Shown here: positions 16,369-24,155 of the stretch, one piece after another
Layout of the letters: every line of letters starts with the position of its first letter
Position numbering within the stretch: position 1 is the stretch's first letter
NCBI GenBank assembly: GCA_964580725.1
Contig: CAZOLV010000003.1
Location: forward strand, 57,767-121,766
Direction of reading: 5' to 3'
Length of the DNA stretch: 64,000 nt
From: Amarolinea sp964580725
GTDB taxonomy: Bacteria; Chloroflexota; Anaerolineae; SSC4; Amarolineaceae
Translations under genes and position numbers: made by a program
The notes under the pieces: generated by a model
Databases searched by the model: none
Told to the model about the DNA's origin: nothing
The model's input: the letters and a program-made list of their open reading frames with translations, nothing else

Positions 16369-17516
16369 CCACCATCAGCGTCATCGTTCCCGCCTACAAC
16401 CAGGGGCAATATCTCCAAACCGCCCTCGCCAGCGCCCTGGCGCAGGAGACGCCGCCCGACCAAATCATCGTCATTGACGACGGCTCCACCGATGACACCG
16501 CCGCCGTCACCGCCCAGTTTGGCACCGCCGTCGAACTGATCCGCCAACCCAACTCTGGCCTGGCCGCCGCCCGCAACCGCGGCCTGGCCGCCGCCCAGGC
16601 CGACTGGATCGCCTTCCTCGACGCCGACGACTACTGGCCGCCCGACTATCTGCGCCGGCTGCAACCCCTCCTGCGTCAAAACCCCCAGGCCGCCCTGATT
16701 GGCGCCTCCTGGCAGTACGTGGACGCCGCCGGCGCCCTCCTGCCGCAGCGCGTGACCCCCCCGCCTGGCGACGCCCGCACGCTGGCCGCCCTGCTCACCT
16801 GGCGTAACTGGCTCGCCCCTTCCGGCGTCCTGGCCCGCCGCGCCGCCGTCGAACTCGCCGGCCGCTTCGACGCCGGCCTCGCCGGCTGCGCCGACTGGGA
16901 TCTCTGGCTGCGCCTGCTGCCCTTCGGCGCCCTCGTCAGCGCGCCCGACGTCAGCATCTTCTACCGCACGCACGCCGCAAACATGTCCGACAACATCGCA
17001 AAGATGGAAAATGAGCGCCTGACCGTCCACCGCAAGTTCTGGGGACTACACCCCGATCTCGCGCTGACCGCCTGGCCGCCCCCTGCGCGCCGCGCCGCCG
17101 CCTACACCTGCTTCGTTTCGGCGCTCGCCTTTCTGCGCCGCGCCGACTCCTCACAGCAGGCGCAGGCCCGTCTGCACCAGGCCACGGCGCTCTGGCCCGC
17201 CCTGCTCGAACTCGACGAATTCGCCTACGAACTGGCCGCCGCCGGCCAGCCGCGCGGCTGGCGCGGCATCTTCACACCGCACGACCTGCAACACGCCGCC
17301 CAGTTCCTGCATACCCTGTTGTTCGAACAGCTTCCGCTCGTCAGCCCCCAGGCCCGCGCACGCGCCTGGGGGCGCAGCGCCGCCGTCCTCGCCCGCCTGG
17401 CCGTGCAGACCGGCGACCGGTCTCGCGCCCGCGCCTGGGCCTGGACCGCCCTGCGTCAGGGCGCTCCCCCCGTCAAAGCTGGCGCCCTGCGCACCCTCCT
17501 GGCCTCCGTAGCCTGA
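16365..17516 (+). CDS. Glycosyltransferase family 2
   Basis: A 383-residue GT2 enzyme. Core motifs: ISVIVPAYNQGQYLQTAL (residues 3-20), IIVIDDGSTDDT, NSGLAAARNRGL, FLDADDYW (metal) and GCADWDLWLRLLPFG (catalytic region, about 172). The C-terminal 150 residues are Ala/Arg-rich helices typical of the accessory tail seen in several transferases of this cluster. It starts inside the preceding sulfotransferase stop (ATGA), and the following GT4 starts 4 bp after its stop. Confidence 0.9.
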   Translation: MTTISVIVPAYNQGQYLQTALASALAQETPPDQIIVIDDGSTDDTAAVTAQFGTAVELIRQPNSGLAAARNRGLAAAQADWIAFLDADDYWPPDYLRRLQPLLRQNPQAALIGASWQYVDAAGALLPQRVTPPPGDARTLAALLTWRNWLAPSGVLARRAAVELAGRFDAGLAGCADWDLWLRLLPFGALVSAPDVSIFYRTHAANMSDNIAKMENERLTVHRKFWGLHPDLALTAWPPPARRAAAYTCFVSALAFLRRADSSQQAQARLHQATALWPALLELDEFAYELAAAGQPRGWRGIFTPHDLQHAAQFLHTLLFEQLPLVSPQARARAWGRSAAVLARLAVQTGDRSRARAWAWTALRQGAPPVKAGALRTLLASVA

Positions 17517-17520
17517 AACC

Positions 17521-18873
17521 ATGAAACTGCTCTTTCTCACCAACGGCTTCCCCCCACGTCACACCGCCGGCACCGAAAACTACACCGCCGGCGTCGCCCA
17601 TGCGCTGGCGCAGGCCGGACACCAGGTACAGGTCATCTGCATCGGTGATTGGGACCGCGGGTCGCAGCCCCTCAACGGCCTGACCCAGACCGAGGACCCA
17701 GGTGACGGCGTCGTTGTCACCCGGCTCGATGTCAACTGGCAGGCCGGTCCCGACCCCAACCGTTACCTGTACGACAATCCCCTCATCGCCGCTCAGGTCG
17801 CCGCCCTGCTCGACGCCGCTCGGCCCGACCTGGTGCACATCACCTCCTGCGCCACGCTGTCGGCCAGCGTCATTCGCACCGTCGCTGCCCGCCGTCTGCC
17901 GCTCATCGTCACCCTGACCGATTTCTGGTTCATCTGCCCCCGCATCACCCTCCTGCACGCCAGCGGCGCCGTCTGCAGCGGACGCAAGACCCCCTGGCAG
18001 TGCCTGACCTGTCTACTTTGGCATGAAAAGGCCTACCGCCTGCCCTCCAGAGTCCTACCCGCGCCGCTGCTGCGCCCGCTGCTCACCTGGTGCAGCCGGC
18101 AGCCCTGGCTTTCGCGCCTGCGCGGCCTGCGTGGCCTGGCGCTCGACATGGCCAACCGCCAGGCCACCTTGCCGCCCCTCCTGGCCCAGGCCGACTGTCT
18201 GATCTCCCCGTCGCACTTCCTGGCCGCTGTTCACCAATCCTGCGGCGTTCGGGCGCCCTTCCAGATCGTCGAACATGGCCATGACCTGGGCTGGACCGCC
18301 CACCTCACCCCGCGCCCCGCCCACCAGCGCCCCCTGGTCATCGGCTTCGTTGGCCAGATTGCCCCCGTCAAAGGCGTGCACATCCTCATCGAAGCAGCCG
18401 CGCGCTTGCCCGACCCAGGCGCAGTGCGCATCGAAATCTGGGGAGACCTGGACAAGATCCCAGCCTACCGGGCGCAGTTGCAGGCGCTGGCCGCGCCCCT
18501 GCCCCACATCGAATTTCATGGGCGCTTCGAACGGGCGCAGATCGCCGCCGTCTTCAGTCGCTTCACGGCGCTCGCCGTCCCCTCCCTCTGGTACGAAAAC
18601 AACCCCCTGGTCATTCAAGAGGCCTTCGCCGCCGGCGTTCCTGTCATCGCCAGCGCCCAGGGCGGCATGGCCGAATTCGTCGCCCACGAGCGCAGCGGCC
18701 TGCTCTTTGCGCCGGGCCAGCCCGCCGCCCTGGCTGCCGCCATCCAGCGCCTGCAGCAAGAGCCTGACCTGCTGCCCCGCCTGCGCCGCGGCCTGCCCGC
18801 CGTCAAAACCGTCGAGGCCGAGGTGCAAGAGCTGCTCGCCATCTATCAGCGCGTCAGGCAACAGAAGGCATGA
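17521..18873 (+). CDS. Glycosyltransferase family 4
   Basis: A 450-residue GT-B transferase. The N-domain opens with LLFLTNGFPPRHTAGTENYT, the acceptor-loop pattern of GT4. A Cys-containing insert (CPRITLLHASGAVCSGRK then CLTCLLWHEKAYR) resembles the insert of LPS/O-antigen GT4 enzymes. The C-domain has IGFVGQIAPVKGVHILIEAA, and the sugar-nucleotide site PSLWYENNPLVIQEAFAAG, a common GT4 variant with ENNP. It overlaps the next GT2 by ATGA. Confidence 0.9.
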   Translation: MKLLFLTNGFPPRHTAGTENYTAGVAHALAQAGHQVQVICIGDWDRGSQPLNGLTQTEDPGDGVVVTRLDVNWQAGPDPNRYLYDNPLIAAQVAALLDAARPDLVHITSCATLSASVIRTVAARRLPLIVTLTDFWFICPRITLLHASGAVCSGRKTPWQCLTCLLWHEKAYRLPSRVLPAPLLRPLLTWCSRQPWLSRLRGLRGLALDMANRQATLPPLLAQADCLISPSHFLAAVHQSCGVRAPFQIVEHGHDLGWTAHLTPRPAHQRPLVIGFVGQIAPVKGVHILIEAAARLPDPGAVRIEIWGDLDKIPAYRAQLQALAAPLPHIEFHGRFERAQIAAVFSRFTALAVPSLWYENNPLVIQEAFAAGVPVIASAQGGMAEFVAHERSGLLFAPGQPAALAAAIQRLQQEPDLLPRLRRGLPAVKTVEAEVQELLAIYQRVRQQKA

Positions 18874-19799
18874 ACCCATACCGCATCGCCGTCATCGTCC
18901 TGACCTGGAACAGCGCCCGCAAGGCGCCGGCCACGCTCGACGCCCTGCTCGCCTCCGACTACCCGGCCCTGCAGATCATCGTCGTGGACAACGGCTCTCA
19001 AGACGACACCCTCGGCCGGCTGCGCGCTTATATCCCCATCCTGACCCTGGTCGCCCACGGCCGTAACGCCGGTTTCTGCGGCGGAAACAACATCGGCCTG
19101 CGCCTGGCCCTGGCCCAATCCGGTGCACGCCGGGTGGACGCCGCCCTGCTGCTCAACGACGACGCCATCGTCGCCCCCGACACCCTTTCGCGCCTGGCCG
19201 ACGCCAGTCGCCGCAGCGCCCGCGGCGGCCTGTTTGGCCCCAAGGTGCTGATCGCCAACCCACCCGTCCCCACCACCGCACCCACCCTGCTCTCGGCCGG
19301 CGGAGACCTGCGCCACGGCTGGCAGGCCTGGCAGCGCGGCCTGGGCGAAACCGATCAGGGCCAGTACGACAGCCAAACCCAGGTTGACTTCCTCTCTGGC
19401 TGCGCCCTGCTCGCCACCCGCAATTTTCTCGAAACCGTCGGCCTGCTCGACGAACGCTATTTCATGTACTACGAAGATGTAGACTGGAGCTGGCGCGCCC
19501 GGCAGGCCGGTTTTGCCGTGGATTGGCTTGCCCAGGCCCACGTCTGGCACCCCGACACCCGCGCCCGCGCCGATAGCCCCGCCCTCGACTATTACCTCAC
19601 GCGCAACAGTCTGCTGTTTGCCAAAAAACGCGGTCTCGGCTATCCTATCCAGGCTGCGATGACTCTGGGCTACCTGCGCACGATTCTGAGTTGGACGCTG
19701 CGCCCGCGTTGGCGGCATCTCCAGGCGCACCGTCACGCCAAAGCCGCCGCCTTGCGCGATTTCTGGCGCGGCCGCAGTGGCCCCTGGTTGCAGGCATAA
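18870..19799 (+). CDS. Glycosyltransferase family 2 (rhamnosyltransferase-like)
   Basis: A 309-residue GT2 with IAVIVLTWNSARKAPATL, IIVVDNGSQDDT, NAGFCGGNNIGL, LLLNDDAIV (metal) and MYYEDVDWSWRARQAGF (catalytic ED-W). The 'TWN.../NxGFxGGNN' pattern is that of the WbbL/RfbN rhamnosyltransferase-like branch; the donor sugar is not certain. The stop codon TAA lies in the first copy of a 12-bp tandem duplication (19788-19811) that separates it from the next gene. Confidence 0.9.
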   Translation: MNPYRIAVIVLTWNSARKAPATLDALLASDYPALQIIVVDNGSQDDTLGRLRAYIPILTLVAHGRNAGFCGGNNIGLRLALAQSGARRVDAALLLNDDAIVAPDTLSRLADASRRSARGGLFGPKVLIANPPVPTTAPTLLSAGGDLRHGWQAWQRGLGETDQGQYDSQTQVDFLSGCALLATRNFLETVGLLDERYFMYYEDVDWSWRARQAGFAVDWLAQAHVWHPDTRARADSPALDYYLTRNSLLFAKKRGLGYPIQAAMTLGYLRTILSWTLRPRWRHLQAHRHAKAAALRDFWRGRSGPWLQA

Positions 19800-19811
19800 T
19801 TGCAGGCATAA
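19788..19811 (+). repeat. Perfect 12-bp tandem duplication at a gene junction
   Basis: TTGCAGGCATAA occurs twice in a row (19788-19799 and 19800-19811). The first copy contains the stop of the GT2 gene; the second pushes the next ATG (19813) 12 bp away. Confidence 0.85.
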
Positions 19812-19812
19812 C

Positions 19813-20715
19813 ATGAAGCGACGCCAGCCAATTCTGATCACCGGTTCGCACCGGGCCGGCACCACCTGGGTGGGCCGTATGCTAACCCGCTTTCCCTACA
19901 GCGCCTACATTGGCGAGGCCTTCAACCCCAACAGCCGCCTGCTGCCGGCGCACCTGCTCACCCACTGGTACACCTACGTCACCGCCAGCAGCGCCGATCT
20001 GTACGTCGAACCGGTGCGCCGTTTGCTCACCTACCGCTTCGCCTGGCCTGACCGCCACGGTTGGCGCCGTTTCACCCCCGGTCGCCTGTCGCTCTATCGC
20101 CTGCTGCACGCCGTCTGCGGGCTGCCCCGGCCCATTCTCAAAGACCCCACGGCGCTCATGTCGGCCGCCTGGCTCTCGACCGCTTTCGACATGGACGTCG
20201 TCTGCCTGGTGCGTCACCCGGCAGCGTTCGTTGCCAGCTTGCGCCAGGCGCATTGGTTCTTCAATTTCAGGTCATTCGCCGCCCAACCGGCGCTCATGAA
20301 CGACTACTTGCGGCCCTTTGCCGCCCAGATCGAACAGCCGCCGCAGGGCTTCGTCAGGAAGGCAGCACTGCTCTGGACATGCCTCAACCATGTCGTGACC
20401 CAGGCCGTCGCCCAACACCCCACCTGGATCTGCCTGCGGCTCGAAGACATCGCCGCCGATCCACAGACGGCCTTTGCCGATCTCTACCGACGGCTCGGCC
20501 TGCCCTGGAACGCCAGCGCGCGGCGCCTGGTGGAGCGTCACTCTCGCGGCGACAATCCCGTGGAAGCGCCCCGTCACGACCCGCACCTGATCCAGCGCCA
20601 CAGCCAGGCCGCCGCACAGGCCTGGCGCAGCAAACTGACCGCCGAAGAAATCGCACTCATTCGCGCCGCCACCGCCGAGGTCGCACAGCACTATTATGAC
20701 GACGACGATTGGTGA
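19813..20715 (+). CDS. Sulfotransferase family protein (7 of 8 as positioned; eighth including the 5974 fusion)
   Basis: A 300-residue protein starting at ATG 19813, 2 bases beyond the duplicated TAA. PSB loop ILITGSHRAGTTWVGRML (about residues 7-24); 3'-PB segment CLVRHPAAFVASLRQAHW (about 131). LKDPTALMSA and RLEDIAADP match the family layout. The end overlaps the following GT2 by 20 bp. As with the other sulfotransferases here no N-terminal membrane segment is visible, so it should act in the cytoplasm with PAPS; no PAPS-synthesis gene lies in the window. Confidence 0.87.
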   Translation: MKRRQPILITGSHRAGTTWVGRMLTRFPYSAYIGEAFNPNSRLLPAHLLTHWYTYVTASSADLYVEPVRRLLTYRFAWPDRHGWRRFTPGRLSLYRLLHAVCGLPRPILKDPTALMSAAWLSTAFDMDVVCLVRHPAAFVASLRQAHWFFNFRSFAAQPALMNDYLRPFAAQIEQPPQGFVRKAALLWTCLNHVVTQAVAQHPTWICLRLEDIAADPQTAFADLYRRLGLPWNASARRLVERHSRGDNPVEAPRHDPHLIQRHSQAAAQAWRSKLTAEEIALIRAATAEVAQHYYDDDDW

Positions 20716-21736
20716 TCCCTCCATCTCGCTGCCCGGCGCCCCTGCGCCCACAGTCAGCGTCATCACCCCCACCTTCGATCGGCCGGCTGCCGTCGCCCGC
20801 CTGTTGGCCAGCCTCGCCTGCCAAACCCTCGCGCCGACCCTTTTCGAGGTAATCCTCATTGACGACGGTTCGACCGCCGATCTGACCGCCGCCCTCGCCC
20901 CCTCCGATCCCTACCCCTTCCCCTGGCGCTGTGTGCGCCAGACCAACCAGGGGCCAACCGCCGCCCGCAACCACGGCGCCGCCCTCAGCCAGGCCGCCGT
21001 GCTCATCTTCATTGACGACGACATGACCCTCCACCCCGACGCCCTGCGCCAACTCGCCCAACGCTGCCAGCGCCGCCCCGGCATCGTCTGGCTCGGAACC
21101 CTCCTCGATCCCGGCCAACCGCCGCCCATCCCCCCTCCCCCCGATTTTCCCATCAATTTCATCCTCTGCAAGACCGGTCTCCTGGCCATCAACCGCCATG
21201 AGTTCTTCGACCTGGACCAGTTCCAGGACCCCACCGGCGGCTGGCCCAACTGGGACGACGTAGATTTCGGCTATCGCGCCCACCTCGCCGGCTACGCCAT
21301 CTGGCAGTGCGGCGCCGCCCTGGCCGAACACTGGGACTACGCCGGTCATGACCTGGACGCCGCCTGTGCCCGCTGGCGCCGCGCCAGCCGCTCCGCCGTG
21401 CGTCTTTTCCAACGCCATCCCGCCCTGCAGACCCGCCTCCCCATGTTCGCCGATAAAACCCCCATCGCCTGGCGCACCGACCCGCCGCCGCTCATCTTGC
21501 GCAAACTCACCCGCCGGCTCGCCTCCCACCCCTGGGCGCTGCGCGGCCTCCGTCAGGCCGAACGCCTGACCCCCGTTCCCGCCCTGCGCCAGACCCTGCG
21601 CCGCTGGCTCATCGGCGGTCATATCTACCGCGGCTTTCAGGATGGGTTGCGCGACTCCCATCCAGCCGGCGCATCTGGCCCGACCGCATCCACATCCACC
21701 CCCGCCCCTGGCCAACCCGTCGAGGTGTTGCCATGA
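20696..21736 (+). CDS. Glycosyltransferase family 2
   Basis: A 346-residue GT2 starting at ATG 20696 inside the previous gene. Motifs: VSVITPTFDRPAAVARLL (from about residue 21), VILIDDGSTADL, NQGPTAARNHGA, LIFIDDDMTL (metal) and GGWPNWDDVDFGYRAHLAGY (catalytic). The 'TFDR' plus 'PNWDDxDFGYR' pattern fits transferases related to chondroitin-polymerase-type GT2s. The C-terminal tail is Pro/Thr-rich and low-complexity. It overlaps the polymerase/ligase gene by ATGA. Confidence 0.88.
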   Translation: MTTTIGDPSISLPGAPAPTVSVITPTFDRPAAVARLLASLACQTLAPTLFEVILIDDGSTADLTAALAPSDPYPFPWRCVRQTNQGPTAARNHGAALSQAAVLIFIDDDMTLHPDALRQLAQRCQRRPGIVWLGTLLDPGQPPPIPPPPDFPINFILCKTGLLAINRHEFFDLDQFQDPTGGWPNWDDVDFGYRAHLAGYAIWQCGAALAEHWDYAGHDLDAACARWRRASRSAVRLFQRHPALQTRLPMFADKTPIAWRTDPPPLILRKLTRRLASHPWALRGLRQAERLTPVPALRQTLRRWLIGGHIYRGFQDGLRDSHPAGASGPTASTSTPAPGQPVEVLP

Positions 21737-23178
21737 ACCTGTCTGTCTCACGCTCACACTCGCGCCCGTCGCCGCAACCGGCCCCCGCCCCCACCCGCCC
21801 CTGGCACGATCATCAGTTTTGGCTGCGCACCTGCATCGTCCTGGTCGTCTGTGCCGCCAGCGCCATCCTGGCCCCCCTCGCCCCCCTGCCCACCTTGATC
21901 GGTCTGGCCGGCGTCGTTGGCCTGCTCGCCATGACCTGGCAGCCCGCCCTCGGACTCGCCGGCCTCATCGCCGCCTCCTTCATCGTTCCCTTCGAGATCG
22001 GCACCGGCACCGGCAGCAGCCTCAACGCCCCCATCCTGCTCCTGCCCGGCCTCGTCGCCTTCTGGGCGCTCGACGCCATCGCCCGCCGCCGCCGCATCCG
22101 CGTCCTCTCCTCACGTGTCATCCTGGCCGCCGCCGCCCTCAGCGCCAGCGCCATTCTCGCCTTTGGCGTCGGTCAGCTCAACTGGGTCGCCCTGGCGCAG
22201 CCCGCCCCCATCACCGCACAGATCGGCGGTCTGGCCCTCTTTCTTCTCTCCACCGCCGCCCTGCTGCTTGCCGCCTACCAGATCAAAGACTCCCGCCTGT
22301 TGCAGTGGCTTGTCTGGCTCTATCTAGCCATCGCCGCCTACTACCTGCTGCGCCGCGTCGGCCCCTCCCTCCTGCGCTTAGTGCCCGTCCGCCTGACCGA
22401 AGGCAGTACAGACTCCCTCTTCTACGTCTGGACCGCCGTCCTCGCCGGCAGCCAGGCCCTTTTCAACACCAGATTGCGCTGGTGGCTGCGCATCCCCCTC
22501 GCCGCCCTCACCGCCCTCGTCCTGCTCGTCGGCCTCGTCCTCGGTCGTGACTGGTCCTCCGGCTGGCTGCCCACCCTCGTCGGCCTCGTCGTCATGCTCT
22601 GGACCGCCTACCCCCGCCTCGGCGCCCTCGTCGCCATCCCCACCGCCATCGTCGCCTTTTACTTCTACACCGACGTCTCCGCCGCTCTCCTGGCCGGCAA
22701 CGAATATAGCCTCCTCACCCGCGCCGAAGCCTGGCACATCCTGGCCGAACTAATCTCCATCAACCCCGTCACCGGCCTCGGCCCCGCCAACTACTACTGG
22801 TACACCCCCCTCTACGCCATCCTCGGCTACAACATCGAGTTCAACAGTCACAACAACTACGTTGACATCATCGCCCAGACCGGCCTCCTCGGCCTGGCCG
22901 CCTTCGCCTGGCTCGCCGCCGAAATCGCCCTGCTCGCCTGGCGCCTGCGCCGCACCGTCGCCCCCGGTTTCGAGCGCGCCTACGTCTACGGCGCCCTCGG
23001 CGGCCTCGCCGGCATGTTGGCCTCCGGCATGTTGGGCGACTGGATCATCCCCTTCGTCTACAACATCGGCCTCAGCGGTTTTCGCACCAGCGTCCTGGCC
23101 TGGGTCTTTCTCGGCGGCCTGGTTGCCCTTGATTTCATCCAACAGCGCCGCCACGCCCTACCGTCGCCCACGCCATGA
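21733..23178 (+). CDS. O-antigen ligase/polymerase-like membrane protein (Wzy/WaaL type)
   Basis: A 481-residue polytopic protein with about ten hydrophobic segments from residue 35 onward. The diagnostic region is the periplasmic loop LTRAEAWHILAELI, GLGPANYYWY and FNSHNNYVDIIAQTGLLGL (about residues 335-395), the Wzy_C/O-antigen ligase (PF04932) signature with the conserved H-N pair. It would polymerise lipid-linked repeat units or ligate finished glycan on the outer face of the membrane. It sits between two GT2 genes with ATGA overlaps at both ends, as expected for the polymerase of this EPS locus. Confidence 0.85.
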   Translation: MNLSVSRSHSRPSPQPAPAPTRPWHDHQFWLRTCIVLVVCAASAILAPLAPLPTLIGLAGVVGLLAMTWQPALGLAGLIAASFIVPFEIGTGTGSSLNAPILLLPGLVAFWALDAIARRRRIRVLSSRVILAAAALSASAILAFGVGQLNWVALAQPAPITAQIGGLALFLLSTAALLLAAYQIKDSRLLQWLVWLYLAIAAYYLLRRVGPSLLRLVPVRLTEGSTDSLFYVWTAVLAGSQALFNTRLRWWLRIPLAALTALVLLVGLVLGRDWSSGWLPTLVGLVVMLWTAYPRLGALVAIPTAIVAFYFYTDVSAALLAGNEYSLLTRAEAWHILAELISINPVTGLGPANYYWYTPLYAILGYNIEFNSHNNYVDIIAQTGLLGLAAFAWLAAEIALLAWRLRRTVAPGFERAYVYGALGGLAGMLASGMLGDWIIPFVYNIGLSGFRTSVLAWVFLGGLVALDFIQQRRHALPSPTP

Positions 23179-24155
23179 TTCTCTCCGTCATCGTCGTCAA
23201 CTGGAACACGCAAGACCTCCTGGTCGCCTGTCTGCGCTCCCTGGCCGCCTTTTCTCTCGCCGCCGCTGATGCCCAGGCCGCCGTCGAAATCATCGTCGTG
23301 GACAACGCCTCCACCGACGGCAGCCCCGCTCGCGTGCGCCGCGATTTTCCCCACGTCCGCCTGATCGAAAACCCCCACAATCTCGGCTTTGCCGCCGCCA
23401 ACAACCTGGGCATCCAGGCCAGCCGCGGCGAATTCGTCCTCCTGCTCAACAGCGACGCCGCCGTCACCCCCGACGCTCTGACCAACCTGGTGCAATTCAT
23501 GCAGCAGTGCCCACCCGCCGGCCTGGCCGGGCCGCGGCTCATCAACCCCGACGGCAGCTTTCAAGCCTCCTTCGCCGCCTTTCCCACCCTGACCAGCGAA
23601 CTGCTGCTCGCCACCCGCCTGGCGCGCTGGGTCATCGGCCCCTATGCGCCCAGCCCCACCCCCCGTGTTCGTAGTGGGCGCTTTAGCGCCTCTTTTATCG
23701 AAGCCGCCCGCCCCGTAGACTGGATCGCCGGCGCCGCCATGCTCGCACGCCGCCGCGCCATCGAACAGGTCGGCGGCCTCGACGAAGGCTATTTCATGTA
23801 CAGCGAAGAAACCGACTGGTGCTGGCGCTTCTGGCGTCACGGCTGGCAGGTCTGGTACCTGCCCCACGTCGCCGTCGTTCACCACGGCGGCGCCAGCACC
23901 CGCCAACGTCCCGCCGCCAGCTACGCCCAACTCTACGCCAGCAAAGTGCGCTTCTTCACCCGCGCCTACGGCGCACAGGCCGGCCAACGCCTGCGCCGCC
24001 TCTTGACCACCGTCGCCGCCGCTCGCCTGACCCTTTGGCGCGGGCTGCGCCTCATCGCCCCCTCCCCCGCCCGTGCCGCCGCCCTCGACCAACACCTGCA
24101 GCGCGAACAGAGCCTCCTGGCGCAACTACGACAGCTCGAAGAGATCGTCCCATGA
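23175..24155 (+). CDS. Glycosyltransferase family 2 (rhamnosyltransferase-like)
   Basis: A 326-residue GT2: LSVIVVNWNTQDLLVACL, IIVVDNASTDGSPARV, NLGFAAANNLGI, LLLNSDAAV (metal) and MYSEETDWCWRFWRHGW (catalytic, about 212). About residue 165-172 a short insertion VRSGRFSA is encoded by a hairpin repeat (23667-23690). The same peptide pattern (VRSAHFSA) is encoded in the array of the next gene. Overlaps the polymerase upstream and the FAAL fusion downstream by ATGA. Confidence 0.9.
   Translation: MILSVIVVNWNTQDLLVACLRSLAAFSLAAADAQAAVEIIVVDNASTDGSPARVRRDFPHVRLIENPHNLGFAAANNLGIQASRGEFVLLLNSDAAVTPDALTNLVQFMQQCPPAGLAGPRLINPDGSFQASFAAFPTLTSELLLATRLARWVIGPYAPSPTPRVRSGRFSASFIEAARPVDWIAGAAMLARRRAIEQVGGLDEGYFMYSEETDWCWRFWRHGWQVWYLPHVAVVHHGGASTRQRPAASYAQLYASKVRFFTRAYGAQAGQRLRRLLTTVAAARLTLWRGLRLIAPSPARAAALDQHLQREQSLLAQLRQLEEIVP
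23667..23690 (+). repeat. Hairpin repeat related to the 81-bp array
   Basis: GTTCGTAGTG followed by the perfect inverted repeat GGCGCT-TT-AGCGCC. The array at 25913-26382 contains GTTCGTAGT followed by GCGCACT-TC-AGTGCGC: same leader, same CT-TY-AG centre, different but complementary stem. Both are read in the same frame (VRSGRFSA / VRSAHFSA). Confidence 0.65.
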
